A stretch of 35,045 nt of DNA, from positions 1 through 35,045 of the forward strand of contig JAFQCH010000022.1 in the NCBI GenBank assembly GCA_017416485.1, given 5' to 3'. Both the position numbers and the translations under genes were made by a program. The notes under the pieces are model-generated. The model did not search any database and was not told where the DNA came from. It was given only the letters and a program-made list of their open reading frames with translations. This DNA comes from Clostridia bacterium. GTDB lineage: Bacteria > Bacillota > Clostridia > Oscillospirales > Acutalibacteraceae. Positions 15,307 through 23,189 of this stretch are shown in pieces (position 1 is the first letter of the stretch; the number at the start of each line of letters is the position of its first letter).

Positions 15307-16338
15307 ATGGAGATTTGGGTAGGAATTTTAATGACGGTTGTGATCGGGTTTCTGACCACGTTTTTGCTTGGGTTTGTCATTGTTCCCATGTTGCAGAAAC
15401 TGAAATTCGGGCAGGTCATTCTGGATATCGGTCCCGTATGGCACCGTTCCAAACAGGGTGTGCCCACCATGGGCGGCATTTTGTTTATGATCGGTTTTGC
15501 ATTTGCAATCGGCGTAACGCTGTTGACGGATCATCTGCTCGGCGGTGATATTCTTGTTGCCTTGAGTGAAAAACCCGATCAGATCCGCATCAAGGTGCTT
15601 GCAGGCATTCTGATGGCGATCGGCTTTGGTTTGATCGGCTTTATGGATGACTACATCAAGGTCAAAAAGAAAAGAAACCTCGGCCTTACGGAATTGCAGA
15701 AAACACTTTTGCAGTTGCTTGTTATTACGGCTTTCCTGACTGTTTTGTATGTCAATGGTTGCGACTATATGTTCATTCCCTATTACGGCATCTGGGCAGA
15801 TATGGGCGTTTGGTTCTGGTTGCTCGGTTATGTTGCCATTTGGTGCACGGTCAATGCTGTTAACTTCGCAGACGGTATCGACGGGCTTTGTCCTTCGGTC
15901 ACAATGGTCGCCTGTGTGTTCTTTGCCGTCACGGCGGTTCTGCGCGGCTACGGCGGTGTCAGCCTTGTTGCCGCTGCCACCTTCGGTGCTCTGGCAGGTT
16001 TTCTTGTGTGGAACTGGCATCCCGCAAAGGTGATTATGGGAGACATCGGTTCTCACTTCCTCGGCGGCATCGTTGTGACCCTTGCTTACACACTGGATGC
16101 CCCGTGGCTGATTCTTGCGATCGGTATTATCTATGTTGCAGAATTTCTATCTGATGTTATTCAGGTTTTCTATATCAAAACCCACAACGGCAAAAAACTC
16201 TTTAAAATGGCTCCGCTGCATCATCATTATGAAATGTGCGGCTGGAATGAAAAGAAAATTGTTACAGTGTTCAGTATTGTTGGTGCCATCGGCGGCATTG
16301 TTGCAGTTGCCTTGACCTGGTTCGGCAGACTGCAATAA
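15307..16338 (+). CDS. mraY: Phospho-N-acetylmuramoyl-pentapeptide-transferase
   Basis: The 343-aa protein has about ten membrane segments and makes lipid I from UDP-MurNAc-pentapeptide and undecaprenyl phosphate. It retains the catalytic elements: GFMDDYIK, NAVNFADGIDGL, WHPAKVIMGDIGSHFLGG and APLHHHYE. Several positions are unusual: NLTDGLDGL is NFADGIDGL and the MGDTGSL motif is MGDIGSH. The HHH and Asp residues remain, so it is probably active. AAAGGATGA lies before ATG 15307, 41 bases after murE. The murF gene often found just before mraY is absent. Confidence 0.95.
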   Translation: MEIWVGILMTVVIGFLTTFLLGFVIVPMLQKLKFGQVILDIGPVWHRSKQGVPTMGGILFMIGFAFAIGVTLLTDHLLGGDILVALSEKPDQIRIKVLAGILMAIGFGLIGFMDDYIKVKKKRNLGLTELQKTLLQLLVITAFLTVLYVNGCDYMFIPYYGIWADMGVWFWLLGYVAIWCTVNAVNFADGIDGLCPSVTMVACVFFAVTAVLRGYGGVSLVAAATFGALAGFLVWNWHPAKVIMGDIGSHFLGGIVVTLAYTLDAPWLILAIGIIYVAEFLSDVIQVFYIKTHNGKKLFKMAPLHHHYEMCGWNEKKIVTVFSIVGAIGGIVAVALTWFGRLQ

Positions 16339-16361
16339 ACAATTGAAAGGTAGATTTGAAA

Positions 16362-17654
16362 ATGTCACAGTCCGTAAAACGCAAAGAAAGCGATTTCAGG
16401 CGCATTGTAAGACTGCTGACCGTGAACGGCGCACCCGATGTTATGTTTTTTGCATTGGTGCTGATTCTGGTAACGGTCGGGCTGATTGCCATGTATTCCG
16501 CCAGTTATCCTTATGCGTATGCAAACAGAGGCGGCGACTCTTTCTTTTATGTAAAAAGGCAGGTTATTTATTGCATTGCAGGTGTTTTTGTAATGCTTGC
16601 CGTTTCAAAATTAAAATACCAACGCATGCAGTATCTTGGTGCAATCGGCGGCTTTGCGCTGTCTATGCTTTTGTTGATTCTGGTTTTGCTTATGCCGTCC
16701 GAAGATGGCTCCATCCGTCGCCGAATGGTTGTTTTCGGTATTGAATTTCAGCCTTCGGAAGTTGCAAAATTTTGCCTGATTCTGATTTGTGCATACTTGC
16801 TGGCTAAATATTATAAGGATTTGATCGGGAAAGAGCCTTTGCAATATCAGTGGGCAAAAAGGGTCAATGCTGTTGCCCGTATGCCGCTGATGAACCGTTC
16901 GCTGATTCCCATTCTTCTCTGCGGCGGTTGCACGGTGATTTTTGCAGGATTGGTTTTTTTGGAAAGCCATCTGTCGGGCGCTATCATCATGGCAATCATC
17001 GGCCTTGGTATGCTCTGGTTCGGCGGCACACGGAAAAAGTGGTTTGTGATCGGCATTATATTGGTGGTTGTTGCCGCCTATATCCTTTATAATTACACGG
17101 ATTTCTTCCGTGATTACATGATGGAACGAATCGAACTGTGGAAAGATAAAGATGCCGATCCGCTTGGCGGTCGTTGGCAAACCAATCAGGCTTTGTATGC
17201 AATCGGTTCGGGCGGATTTTTCGGCACGGGTCTTGGCGGTTCAAAACAGAAGCATCTGTATGTTTCCGAACCGCAGAATGACATGATTTTTGCCATTTTC
17301 TGTGAAGAAAACGGTGTCATCGGCGCATTTATTCTTATTCTGCTGTTTGCCTTGCTCATCTGGCGCGGTATTGTGATTGCCGTTAATGCAAAGGACCATT
17401 ACGGTATGTTGGTGGTGCTCGGCATTATGTTGCAGGTCGGTTCACAGGTCTTTCTGAATCTTTGTGTTGCAACGGATACGTTGCCCAATACAGGTGTTTC
17501 GTTGCCGTTCTTCAGCTACGGCGGCACCTCTTTGCTGATGCTGATGGGCGAAATGGGGATTGTTCTGAGTATATCCAGGCAATCGAACCTGAAACGCGCA
17601 ACTGAAACAGCAAAAGCACCCGTAAACAAAAAAACAACGGAGGAAACAGCATGA
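16362..17654 (+). CDS. ftsW: Lipid II polymerase/SEDS protein FtsW (SpoVE-like)
   Basis: The 430-aa polytopic SEDS protein has the core ISMYSASYPYAY-type start (AMYSAS), RRRMVVFGIEFQPSEVAKFCLI, QTNQALYAIGSGGFFGTGLGGS, PEPQNDMIFAIFCEENG-like (EPQNDMIFAIFCEE) and the C-terminal LPNTGVSLPFFSYGGTSLL. These identify an FtsW/SpoVE glycosyltransferase partner of the PBP upstream. ATG 16362 follows GAAAGG at an 11-base spacing. murD, normally between mraY and ftsW, is missing (only 23 bases separate them). The stop overlaps the murG start by four bases. Confidence 0.93.
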   Translation: MSQSVKRKESDFRRIVRLLTVNGAPDVMFFALVLILVTVGLIAMYSASYPYAYANRGGDSFFYVKRQVIYCIAGVFVMLAVSKLKYQRMQYLGAIGGFALSMLLLILVLLMPSEDGSIRRRMVVFGIEFQPSEVAKFCLILICAYLLAKYYKDLIGKEPLQYQWAKRVNAVARMPLMNRSLIPILLCGGCTVIFAGLVFLESHLSGAIIMAIIGLGMLWFGGTRKKWFVIGIILVVVAAYILYNYTDFFRDYMMERIELWKDKDADPLGGRWQTNQALYAIGSGGFFGTGLGGSKQKHLYVSEPQNDMIFAIFCEENGVIGAFILILLFALLIWRGIVIAVNAKDHYGMLVVLGIMLQVGSQVFLNLCVATDTLPNTGVSLPFFSYGGTSLLMLMGEMGIVLSISRQSNLKRATETAKAPVNKKTTEETA

Positions 17655-18775
17655 AAGTTGTGATTGCCGCAGGCGGAACGGGCGGTCATATCAATCCCGC
17701 CTTGTCGGTTGCCGAAGAATTAAGACGGCGCGATCCCGCTATTGAAATTTTGTTTATCGGAACGGCAGACCGCATGGAAGCCAACCTTGTGCCCAAAGCA
17801 GGTTTTGATTTTGCCACTATCGAAATCAGCGGTTTTATGCGTTCGTTCAGTCCGAGTGATATAAAAAAGAATTTAATTACCCTGAAACGGCTTTTGTTTG
17901 TCAGCAGGCAGGTTGAAAAAATACTCAAACCCTTCGCACCGGATGTGGTGGTCGGTTTCGGCGGTTATGTCAGCGGTCCTGTTGTCAGAACCGCGCATAA
18001 ACTCGGTATTCCTACCGCCATCCATGAGCAGAATGCTTTTCCGGGTAAAACAAATATTGAATTGAGTAAATATGCCGATGCCGTTATGCTGACGGCGGAA
18101 GAGGCAAAAAAACACATGCACGCGGGCGATCGTGCCGTTTTGACGGGGCTTCCCGTGCGTGATGATATTCTGACTTGCGACCGCGATTTTGCAAGAGCAA
18201 AACTCGGGCTCGACAGCAAACCGCTTATTTTTTCAACAGGCGGCAGCCTCGGCTCTGCAACCATCAATGATTGCATGAAGCAGGTTGTAGCACAGCTTGC
18301 AGACCGCCATGCGGTTCGCTTTGTGCACGGTTGCGGCAAAAACGGAACAAAAATGATTGACGATCTTAAAGAGATCGGAATCACCCCCGAATCACATCCT
18401 GAAGTGACCGTAACTGATTATATCTATGACATGGCAACCTACCTTGCCGCCTGCGATCTGTTTATCAATCGCGCGGGGGCAAGCTCGCTTGCCGAAATTC
18501 AGACACTCGGCGTAACCTCACTGTTGATTCCTTCGCCGAATGTTACGGAAAATCATCAGTATCACAATGCCATGGCGCTGGTTAACAAGGATGCGGCATT
18601 GATTCTGGAAGAAAAAGATCTGGCAGCCGAAAAGGTTATTGAAATAATAGAGATGTGTATTGCCGATGCCGCAAAATGCAGGCAAATCGGGCAGAATGCA
18701 AAAAAAATGGGAGTTCCCGACGCAAAGAAAAAGATTGTTGATATTATTTTGCGTTTGGCGGACAAAAAGAAATGA
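17651..18775 (+). CDS. murG: UDP-N-acetylglucosamine--lipid I GlcNAc transferase
   Basis: The 374-aa GT-B glycosyltransferase starts with AAGGTGGHINPALSVAEEL and has GFGGYVSGPVV, HEQNAFPGKTN, the FSTGGSLGS loop and NRAGASSLAEIQTLG followed by PSPNVTENHQYHNA. These are the donor and acceptor motifs of MurG, which converts lipid I to lipid II on the inner membrane face. ATG 17651 overlaps the ftsW stop (ATGA), so the two are translationally coupled. Family-typical length. Confidence 0.96.
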   Translation: MKVVIAAGGTGGHINPALSVAEELRRRDPAIEILFIGTADRMEANLVPKAGFDFATIEISGFMRSFSPSDIKKNLITLKRLLFVSRQVEKILKPFAPDVVVGFGGYVSGPVVRTAHKLGIPTAIHEQNAFPGKTNIELSKYADAVMLTAEEAKKHMHAGDRAVLTGLPVRDDILTCDRDFARAKLGLDSKPLIFSTGGSLGSATINDCMKQVVAQLADRHAVRFVHGCGKNGTKMIDDLKEIGITPESHPEVTVTDYIYDMATYLAACDLFINRAGASSLAEIQTLGVTSLLIPSPNVTENHQYHNAMALVNKDAALILEEKDLAAEKVIEIIEMCIADAAKCRQIGQNAKKMGVPDAKKKIVDIILRLADKKK

Positions 18776-18782
18776 AGTTGAA

Positions 18783-18887
18783 ATGATTATTCACCGTTCG
18801 CACCCGGACAAACTCCCTTTCATAGTATGCAGTGAGAATAAAGCGCGTGTAAGGGAGATGCACGCTGCGAAAGGGTGGAAAGAGTGA
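18783..18887 (+). CDS. Small 34-aa open reading frame between murG and murA
   Basis: An ATG at 18783 opens a 34-codon frame (starting MIIHRSHPDKLPFIVCSENK, ending KGWKE) that stops with TGA at 18885-18887. It overlaps the preferred murA start GTG 18884 by four bases (GTGA), and it begins 7 bases after the murG stop. I do not recognise the product; it is basic, with one Cys and no membrane segment. The upstream SD is weak (GAAGTTGAA). The overlap suggests translational coupling to murA, so it could be a leader peptide, or simply an accidental frame in a short spacer. Confidence 0.4.
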   Translation: MIIHRSHPDKLPFIVCSENKARVREMHAAKGWKE

Positions 18888-20158
18888 ACGAATACAGAAT
18901 TGCAGGCGGTCGCCGTCTGCAGGGAACGGTGCATGTGCAGGGTGCCAAAAACAGCGCCTTGCCTATTCTGGCGGCTTGTGTTGTGTGCCGCGGTGTGAAT
19001 GTGATTCACAATTGCCCGCAGTTGTCGGATATTGATGCAACCATCAACATTTTGCGCCATCTCGGCTGCAAAGTAAAAGTTGAAGCCAATACGGTCACTG
19101 TGGACAGCACGGATATTGTGACCGATCATGTGCCGGATCATCTGATGCAGGAAATGCGCTCGTCCGTTATCTTTTTGGGTGCTATTGCCGCACGCACGGG
19201 GAATGCTTCGTTGTCTTTGCCCGGTGGGTGCGAAATCGGACTTCGCCCGATTGATCTGCATCTGGATGCACTGCGAAAGCTGGGCGCGCAAATCACGGAA
19301 GAAGGCGGCCATATTTATCTTGATTGTCCGCAGGGCTTGCAGGGAAATGTGATTTCCTTGTCTTTCCCGAGTGTGGGTGCCACCGAAAATGTGCTCATCA
19401 CCGCTTGCGTTGCCAAAGGAACAACAACCCTTGTTAATGCCGCACGTGAACCTGAAATCAGTGATCTTGCCGATTTTCTGAACCGTTGCGGTGCACGCAT
19501 CAGCGGGGCGGGGGAAGGCATCATCACAATTGAAGGTGTTTCATCGCTTCACGGTGCCGAGCATATCGTTATTCCCGACCGCATTGTTGCCGCAACATAT
19601 ATGATCGCGGCGGCTGTAACACACGGTGATGTGATTCTGCAGAATGTAATTCCCGCGCATATCGGCCCTGTTACCGCCTTGTTGCAGGAATCCGGGTGTG
19701 ATATTGCAGTTAAGGAAAAGAAATTGCGCATCACCGCAACCGAAAAATTGCGCGCAATGTCTACCATCCGCACCATGCCGTATCCCGGATTTCCGACGGA
19801 TGCGCAAGCGCTTATGATGACCGCATGCAGTGTGGCAAACGGAACGAGCGTGGTGATCGAAACTATTTTTGAAAGCCGATTCCGCCATGTGCCGGAGCTT
19901 TGCCGTTTTGGTGCCGATATTCTTGTGGACGGACGCATTGCCGTGGTGAAAGGGGTTTCGCAGTTGCTTGCGGCCAATGTTGCCGCGCCGGATCTGCGCG
20001 GTGGTGCGGCGCTTGTGCTGGCAGGTCTTGCCGCCGAAGGACAAACGGTTGTGCGTGAATTGCAGCATATTGACAGAGGTTATGAAGCCTTTGAATCCCG
20101 ACTTTGCAATCTTGGTGCAGATATTCGGAGGATAGAGGATGAAAAAACAGACGGATAA
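18884..20158 (+). CDS. murA: UDP-N-acetylglucosamine 1-carboxyvinyltransferase
   Basis: The 424-aa EPSP-synthase-fold enzyme starts EYRIAGGRRLQGTVHVQGAKNSALP, has the PGGCEIGLRPIDLHLDALR loop with the catalytic Cys (fosfomycin target), and TMPYPGFPTDAQALMM. It transfers enolpyruvate from PEP to UDP-GlcNAc, the first committed step of peptidoglycan synthesis. There is no ATG: GTG 18884 has AAAGGGTGG five bases upstream and is chosen over GTG 18875. Its 3' end overlaps ftsQ by 20 bases. Confidence 0.95.
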   Translation: MNEYRIAGGRRLQGTVHVQGAKNSALPILAACVVCRGVNVIHNCPQLSDIDATINILRHLGCKVKVEANTVTVDSTDIVTDHVPDHLMQEMRSSVIFLGAIAARTGNASLSLPGGCEIGLRPIDLHLDALRKLGAQITEEGGHIYLDCPQGLQGNVISLSFPSVGATENVLITACVAKGTTTLVNAAREPEISDLADFLNRCGARISGAGEGIITIEGVSSLHGAEHIVIPDRIVAATYMIAAAVTHGDVILQNVIPAHIGPVTALLQESGCDIAVKEKKLRITATEKLRAMSTIRTMPYPGFPTDAQALMMTACSVANGTSVVIETIFESRFRHVPELCRFGADILVDGRIAVVKGVSQLLAANVAAPDLRGGAALVLAGLAAEGQTVVRELQHIDRGYEAFESRLCNLGADIRRIEDEKTDG

Positions 20159-21110
20159 AAGAACCGAAACCCATGTGTCGCAGAATGAACGAGAAAAGTC
20201 TGCGGCAAAAAACCGTAAAACGAAGAAAAAACAAAAAGAAGCAATCATTTCTGTTATCGTCATTATTGTTTTGCTTGCAACGATTCTTGTTGCAGGGGCG
20301 GCATTGCTGAAAGTCGGAAACATTGAAGTGGTCGGTAATGACGGCCGCTATACGGATGACCGCATTGTTGAGATTGCCGGCATTTCCGCAGACAGCAGTA
20401 TTTTGCTTTTGAATGAAGAAAAAATTTCTGCCGCGGTCAGTCTTGCACTGCCGTATATTCAGAGTGTCAGCATTTCACGCAGGCTGCCGGATTATGTGCA
20501 GGTGGAAGTAACTTACGCACAGGCGGCTTTCGCCGTGGATTGCGGACAACTGTGGCTGATTTTGAGTGAAGACGGCAAAGTGCTTGAAACCACGCAGATT
20601 GAACCGTATAATATGACGCAACTGCAGGGGATCCTTGTTGACGGATACACCGTCGGCAAAGCGGCTGAATTTGCAGATAAACTGTATTTTGAACATGCAA
20701 CCGATGTGTATGCGGCATGCCTGGAAAACGGAATTGAAGATGTTCGGTCGCTGAAAACGGATCCCTCCGGGTATGTGTCCATGAATGTGGAAGACCGCTT
20801 CTTTGTAAACAGCCCGTCTGTGCATGTTTTGCTGAACGAAATGGCTGTGCTTAAAAAAGTGATGGCGGAACGTGCGGAAAAAACAACCGCATTCACCTTT
20901 ACCCTTGCCGCAGACGGCAGCATAACCATCAGCAACCGGGAGTCTGATCCCGAAGAGGAAAACACCACCATGTTTATGGATCCGTATTTGAATCTGGATT
21001 CGGAACTGGTTGGCTCAGATGACACGGAAAATAAAACAGGCGAACTGACAGGCAATCAACCCACGCAGGAAAATGTGCCCGCAACATCTGATGCCGGTGC
21101 ATTAGGCTAA
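20139..21110 (+). CDS. ftsQ: Cell division protein FtsQ/DivIB
   Basis: The 323-aa protein has a highly charged cytoplasmic N-terminus (about 35 residues rich in K/R/E), one membrane segment (about 36-60), a POTRA domain starting at LKVGNIEVVGNDGRYTDDRIVEIAGI, and an FtsQ-like beta domain (SRRLPDYVQVEVTYAQAAFAVDCGQLWLILSEDGKVL). The ~70-residue acidic, low-complexity C-terminal tail is extra and typical of DivIB from Gram-positives. It is an essential scaffold joining FtsL/DivIC to the divisome. ATG 20139 has a GGAGGATAGAGG region just upstream, within murA. Confidence 0.9.
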   Translation: MKKQTDKRTETHVSQNEREKSAAKNRKTKKKQKEAIISVIVIIVLLATILVAGAALLKVGNIEVVGNDGRYTDDRIVEIAGISADSSILLLNEEKISAAVSLALPYIQSVSISRRLPDYVQVEVTYAQAAFAVDCGQLWLILSEDGKVLETTQIEPYNMTQLQGILVDGYTVGKAAEFADKLYFEHATDVYAACLENGIEDVRSLKTDPSGYVSMNVEDRFFVNSPSVHVLLNEMAVLKKVMAERAEKTTAFTFTLAADGSITISNRESDPEEENTTMFMDPYLNLDSELVGSDDTENKTGELTGNQPTQENVPATSDAGALG

Positions 21111-21115
21111 AAGAC

Positions 21116-21139
21116 AAAGCGCAGTAAAACTGCGCTTTT
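21116..21139 (+). terminator. Hairpin terminator after ftsQ
   Basis: AAAGCGCAG and CTGCGCTTT form a perfect 9-bp stem with loop TAAAA, ending in TTTT. The T-run is short, so termination may be partial. It starts 6 bases after the ftsQ stop. Confidence 0.7.
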
Positions 21140-21140
21140 C

Positions 21141-21195
21141 TTGACGAAATACATCAAAAAATATACCATCGGCGGTGCCTTTCGTCAAAGGTACC
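21141..21195 (+). promoter_or_regulatory. Two mutually exclusive stem-loops upstream of ftsZ
   Basis: TTGACGAAA (21141-21149) can pair with TTTCGTCAA (21180-21188), while GGTGCCTTT (21174-21182) can pair with AAAGGTACC (21187-21195) around CGTC. The two pairings use the same bases, so only one can form. They lie between the ftsQ terminator and the ftsZ promoter. Their role is unknown; TTGACG could also serve as a -35 box for a second promoter with TACCAT at 21164. Confidence 0.45.
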
Positions 21196-21248
21196 ATATT
21201 GTAGCCCGTTTTACATTTATTTTTTTTCTTGAATATTCATAATAATTC

Positions 21249-21277
21249 TTGCAATCTGCGCGAAAGCATGGTATGAT
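21249..21277 (+). promoter_or_regulatory. ftsZ promoter
   Basis: TTGCAA (21249-21254) and TATGAT (21272-21277) are separated by 17 bases, 64 bases before the chosen ftsZ start. It gives ftsZ its own transcription after the partial terminator that follows ftsQ. Confidence 0.7.
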
Positions 21278-21341
21278 ACAAAAGTATAAAAATATATATT
21301 AAGATGTTTATATATCAGGAATAATAATGGAGGAAAACAAA

Positions 21342-22475
21342 ATGGGATTCGAAATTTCCAATGAAGTTGATCTTGTAACCCAGATTAAAGTTATCGGTGT
21401 CGGTGGCGGCGGCGGAAACGCAGTCAACCGCATGGTGGAATCCGGCGTGCAGGGCATTGAATTTATTGTTGTCAATACCGATAAGCAGGTGCTGAACAGT
21501 TCCAAGGCTACACATAACATTCAGATCGGTGAAAAGGCCACCAACGGCCAGGGCGCAGGTGCCCGCCCCGAAATCGGCAGAAAAGCCGCTGAAGAAAGCA
21601 TGGAAACCATCAACGAGATCCTTGCAGGTACCGACATGGTATTCATCACCGCAGGTATGGGCGGCGGCACCGGCACAGGTGCAGCTCCCGTTATTGCACA
21701 GCTCGCTAAGGACAAGGGTATTCTGACCGTCGGTATCGTAACCAAGCCCTTCCTTTTTGAAGGCCGCCGCAGAATGATCCAGGCTGAAGAAGGCATTGCA
21801 GAACTCGAAAAGCATGTCGACAGCCTTATCATCATCCCGAACGAAAGACTCAAATATGTTTCCGATCAGAAAATCACTTTCCTCAATGCTTTCTCGATTG
21901 CTGACGATGTTCTTCGTCAGGGTGTCAGAAGCATTGCAGAACTTATCAAGGTTCCCGGCATCATCAACCTTGACTTTGCCGACGTAACCGCTGTTATGAA
22001 GGATGCAGGCCATGCACACATGGGTGTTGGCCGTGCAAAGGGCAAAGAAAAGGCTTCTGCCGCAGCTGCTGCCGCCATCTCCAGCCCGCTGCTTGAAACC
22101 ACCATCGACGGTGCAAGAGGTGTCATCATCCTCATCTCCGCATCTGAAGACATCACCCTTGACGATGTAGATGTTGCTGCAACCCTCATCAAGGATGCTG
22201 CTGACATTGATGCAAACATCATTTTCGGTGTTGCTACCGATCCTACGCTTGATGACGAAATGATCGTCACTGTCATTGCAACCGGTTTCGGTTCTCCTTC
22301 TGTTGAAGAAGTGCCTGCAGCTCCCGTTGCGGAAAGACCCTCTTCCGTCTTTTCCCCGGTAGCTCCCGTTGCTCCCGTTGCCCCCGTTGCTCCGGCAGCT
22401 CCTGCTTCTTATGAAGATGACAGCGCAGATGATGATATTTCTGACATCTTCAATATGTTCAAAAACAGAAACTAA
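21342..22475 (+). CDS. ftsZ: Cell division GTPase FtsZ
   Basis: The 377-aa tubulin homologue has the GTP phosphate loop [10 protein letters not shown], the GGGGGNAVN segment, VNTDKQVL and the T7 loop [11 protein letters not shown]. It polymerises to form the Z ring. I prefer ATG 21342 because GGAGGA lies 7 bases upstream; ATG 21327 would add five residues. The linker has a repeated AP-V pattern ([16 protein letters not shown]). The C-terminus reads [15 protein letters not shown] rather than the usual D-I-P-x-F-L-R/K peptide that binds FtsA, SepF and others. ftsA is not beside it. Confidence 0.96.
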   Translation: MGFEISNEVDLVTQIKVIGVGGGGGNAVNRMVESGVQGIEFIVVNTDKQVLNSSKATHNIQIGEKATNGQGAGARPEIGRKAAEESMETINEILAGTDMVFITAGMGGGTGTGAAPVIAQLAKDKGILTVGIVTKPFLFEGRRRMIQAEEGIAELEKHVDSLIIIPNERLKYVSDQKITFLNAFSIADDVLRQGVRSIAELIKVPGIINLDFADVTAVMKDAGHAHMGVGRAKGKEKASAAAAAAISSPLLETTIDGARGVIILISASEDITLDDVDVAATLIKDAADIDANIIFGVATDPTLDDEMIVTVIATGFGSPSVEEVPAAPVAERPSSVFSPVAPVAPVAPVAPAAPASYEDDSADDDISDIFNMFKNRN

Positions 22476-22503
22476 TTCCTGTCCGCACTTAAATATGTAG
22501 GAT

Positions 22504-22533
22504 AAGGGGCGGCTGTCCGCCCCTTACTTTTTT
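22504..22533 (+). terminator. ftsZ/dcw terminator
   Basis: AAGGGGCGG and CCGCCCCTT form a perfect 9-bp GC-rich stem with loop CTGT, followed by TTTTTT. It ends the dcw cluster transcript, six bases before the next start codon. Confidence 0.9.
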
Positions 22534-22538
22534 GTGAT

Positions 22539-23162
22539 ATGATTAAAAATATTGTTTTTGATATGGGGAATGTGCTTTTGTGTTACGATGCAAATGCCAT
22601 CCTCGGCAAATATTTGGATAACCAGGAAGACATCGACACATTCCGCCGTGAACTCATGGGGTCGTTTGAATGGCAGGAATATGACCGCGGCACAATGGAT
22701 AAAAACGATTTTATTCCTGTCATCGAAAAAATGCCGCCGCATCTGCAAGCCCTTGCAAAGAAAATTGTCCTTGAACAGTGCTTTGCGGAAAAAGAAATGC
22801 CCCCCTTTCCGCAATCGGAAGAGCTTGTGAAAAAACTGCGTGAGAAAGGATACGGACTGTATCTTCTGAGCAACGCAGGGCAGGATTTTTATCATTATTC
22901 AAAATGCAAACCCGCTTTGCAGTATTTTGATTTCTGTTTTGTGTCTTCCGACTACAAACTGCTCAAACCCGAACCCGAAATTTACGAAAAGTTTTTCGCC
23001 GTTACGGGACTCAACAGAAGCGAATGTGTGTTTATTGACGATGTGCCCGCCAATGTGCAGGGCTCCATTGATGCGGGTATGGATGCAATCTGCTTCACTC
23101 CGTCCCGTCAGGATATTGCAGAACTGTATACTGCACTGCGCCAACGCGGTGTTCAAATATAA
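22539..23162 (+). CDS. HAD-IA family hydrolase (YihX-like phosphatase)
   Basis: The 207-aa protein shows HAD motifs I (VFDMGNVL with nucleophile Asp8), II (LLSNAG), III (Lys in LKPEPEIY) and IV (FIDDVPANV). The DMGNV form, lacking the second Asp of DxDx[T/V], is typical of YihX-like phosphatases. Substrate unknown, probably a small phosphorylated metabolite. ATG 22539 must be near the true start because the nucleophile is at residue 8, yet it follows the ftsZ terminator by five bases and has no clear SD. It may be translated from transcripts that read through, or be leaderless. A 27-base gap separates it from proS. Confidence 0.88.
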   Translation: MIKNIVFDMGNVLLCYDANAILGKYLDNQEDIDTFRRELMGSFEWQEYDRGTMDKNDFIPVIEKMPPHLQALAKKIVLEQCFAEKEMPPFPQSEELVKKLREKGYGLYLLSNAGQDFYHYSKCKPALQYFDFCFVSSDYKLLKPEPEIYEKFFAVTGLNRSECVFIDDVPANVQGSIDAGMDAICFTPSRQDIAELYTALRQRGVQI

Positions 23163-23189
23163 AGTAATAAAAGAAAGGCAGTTATTCTT

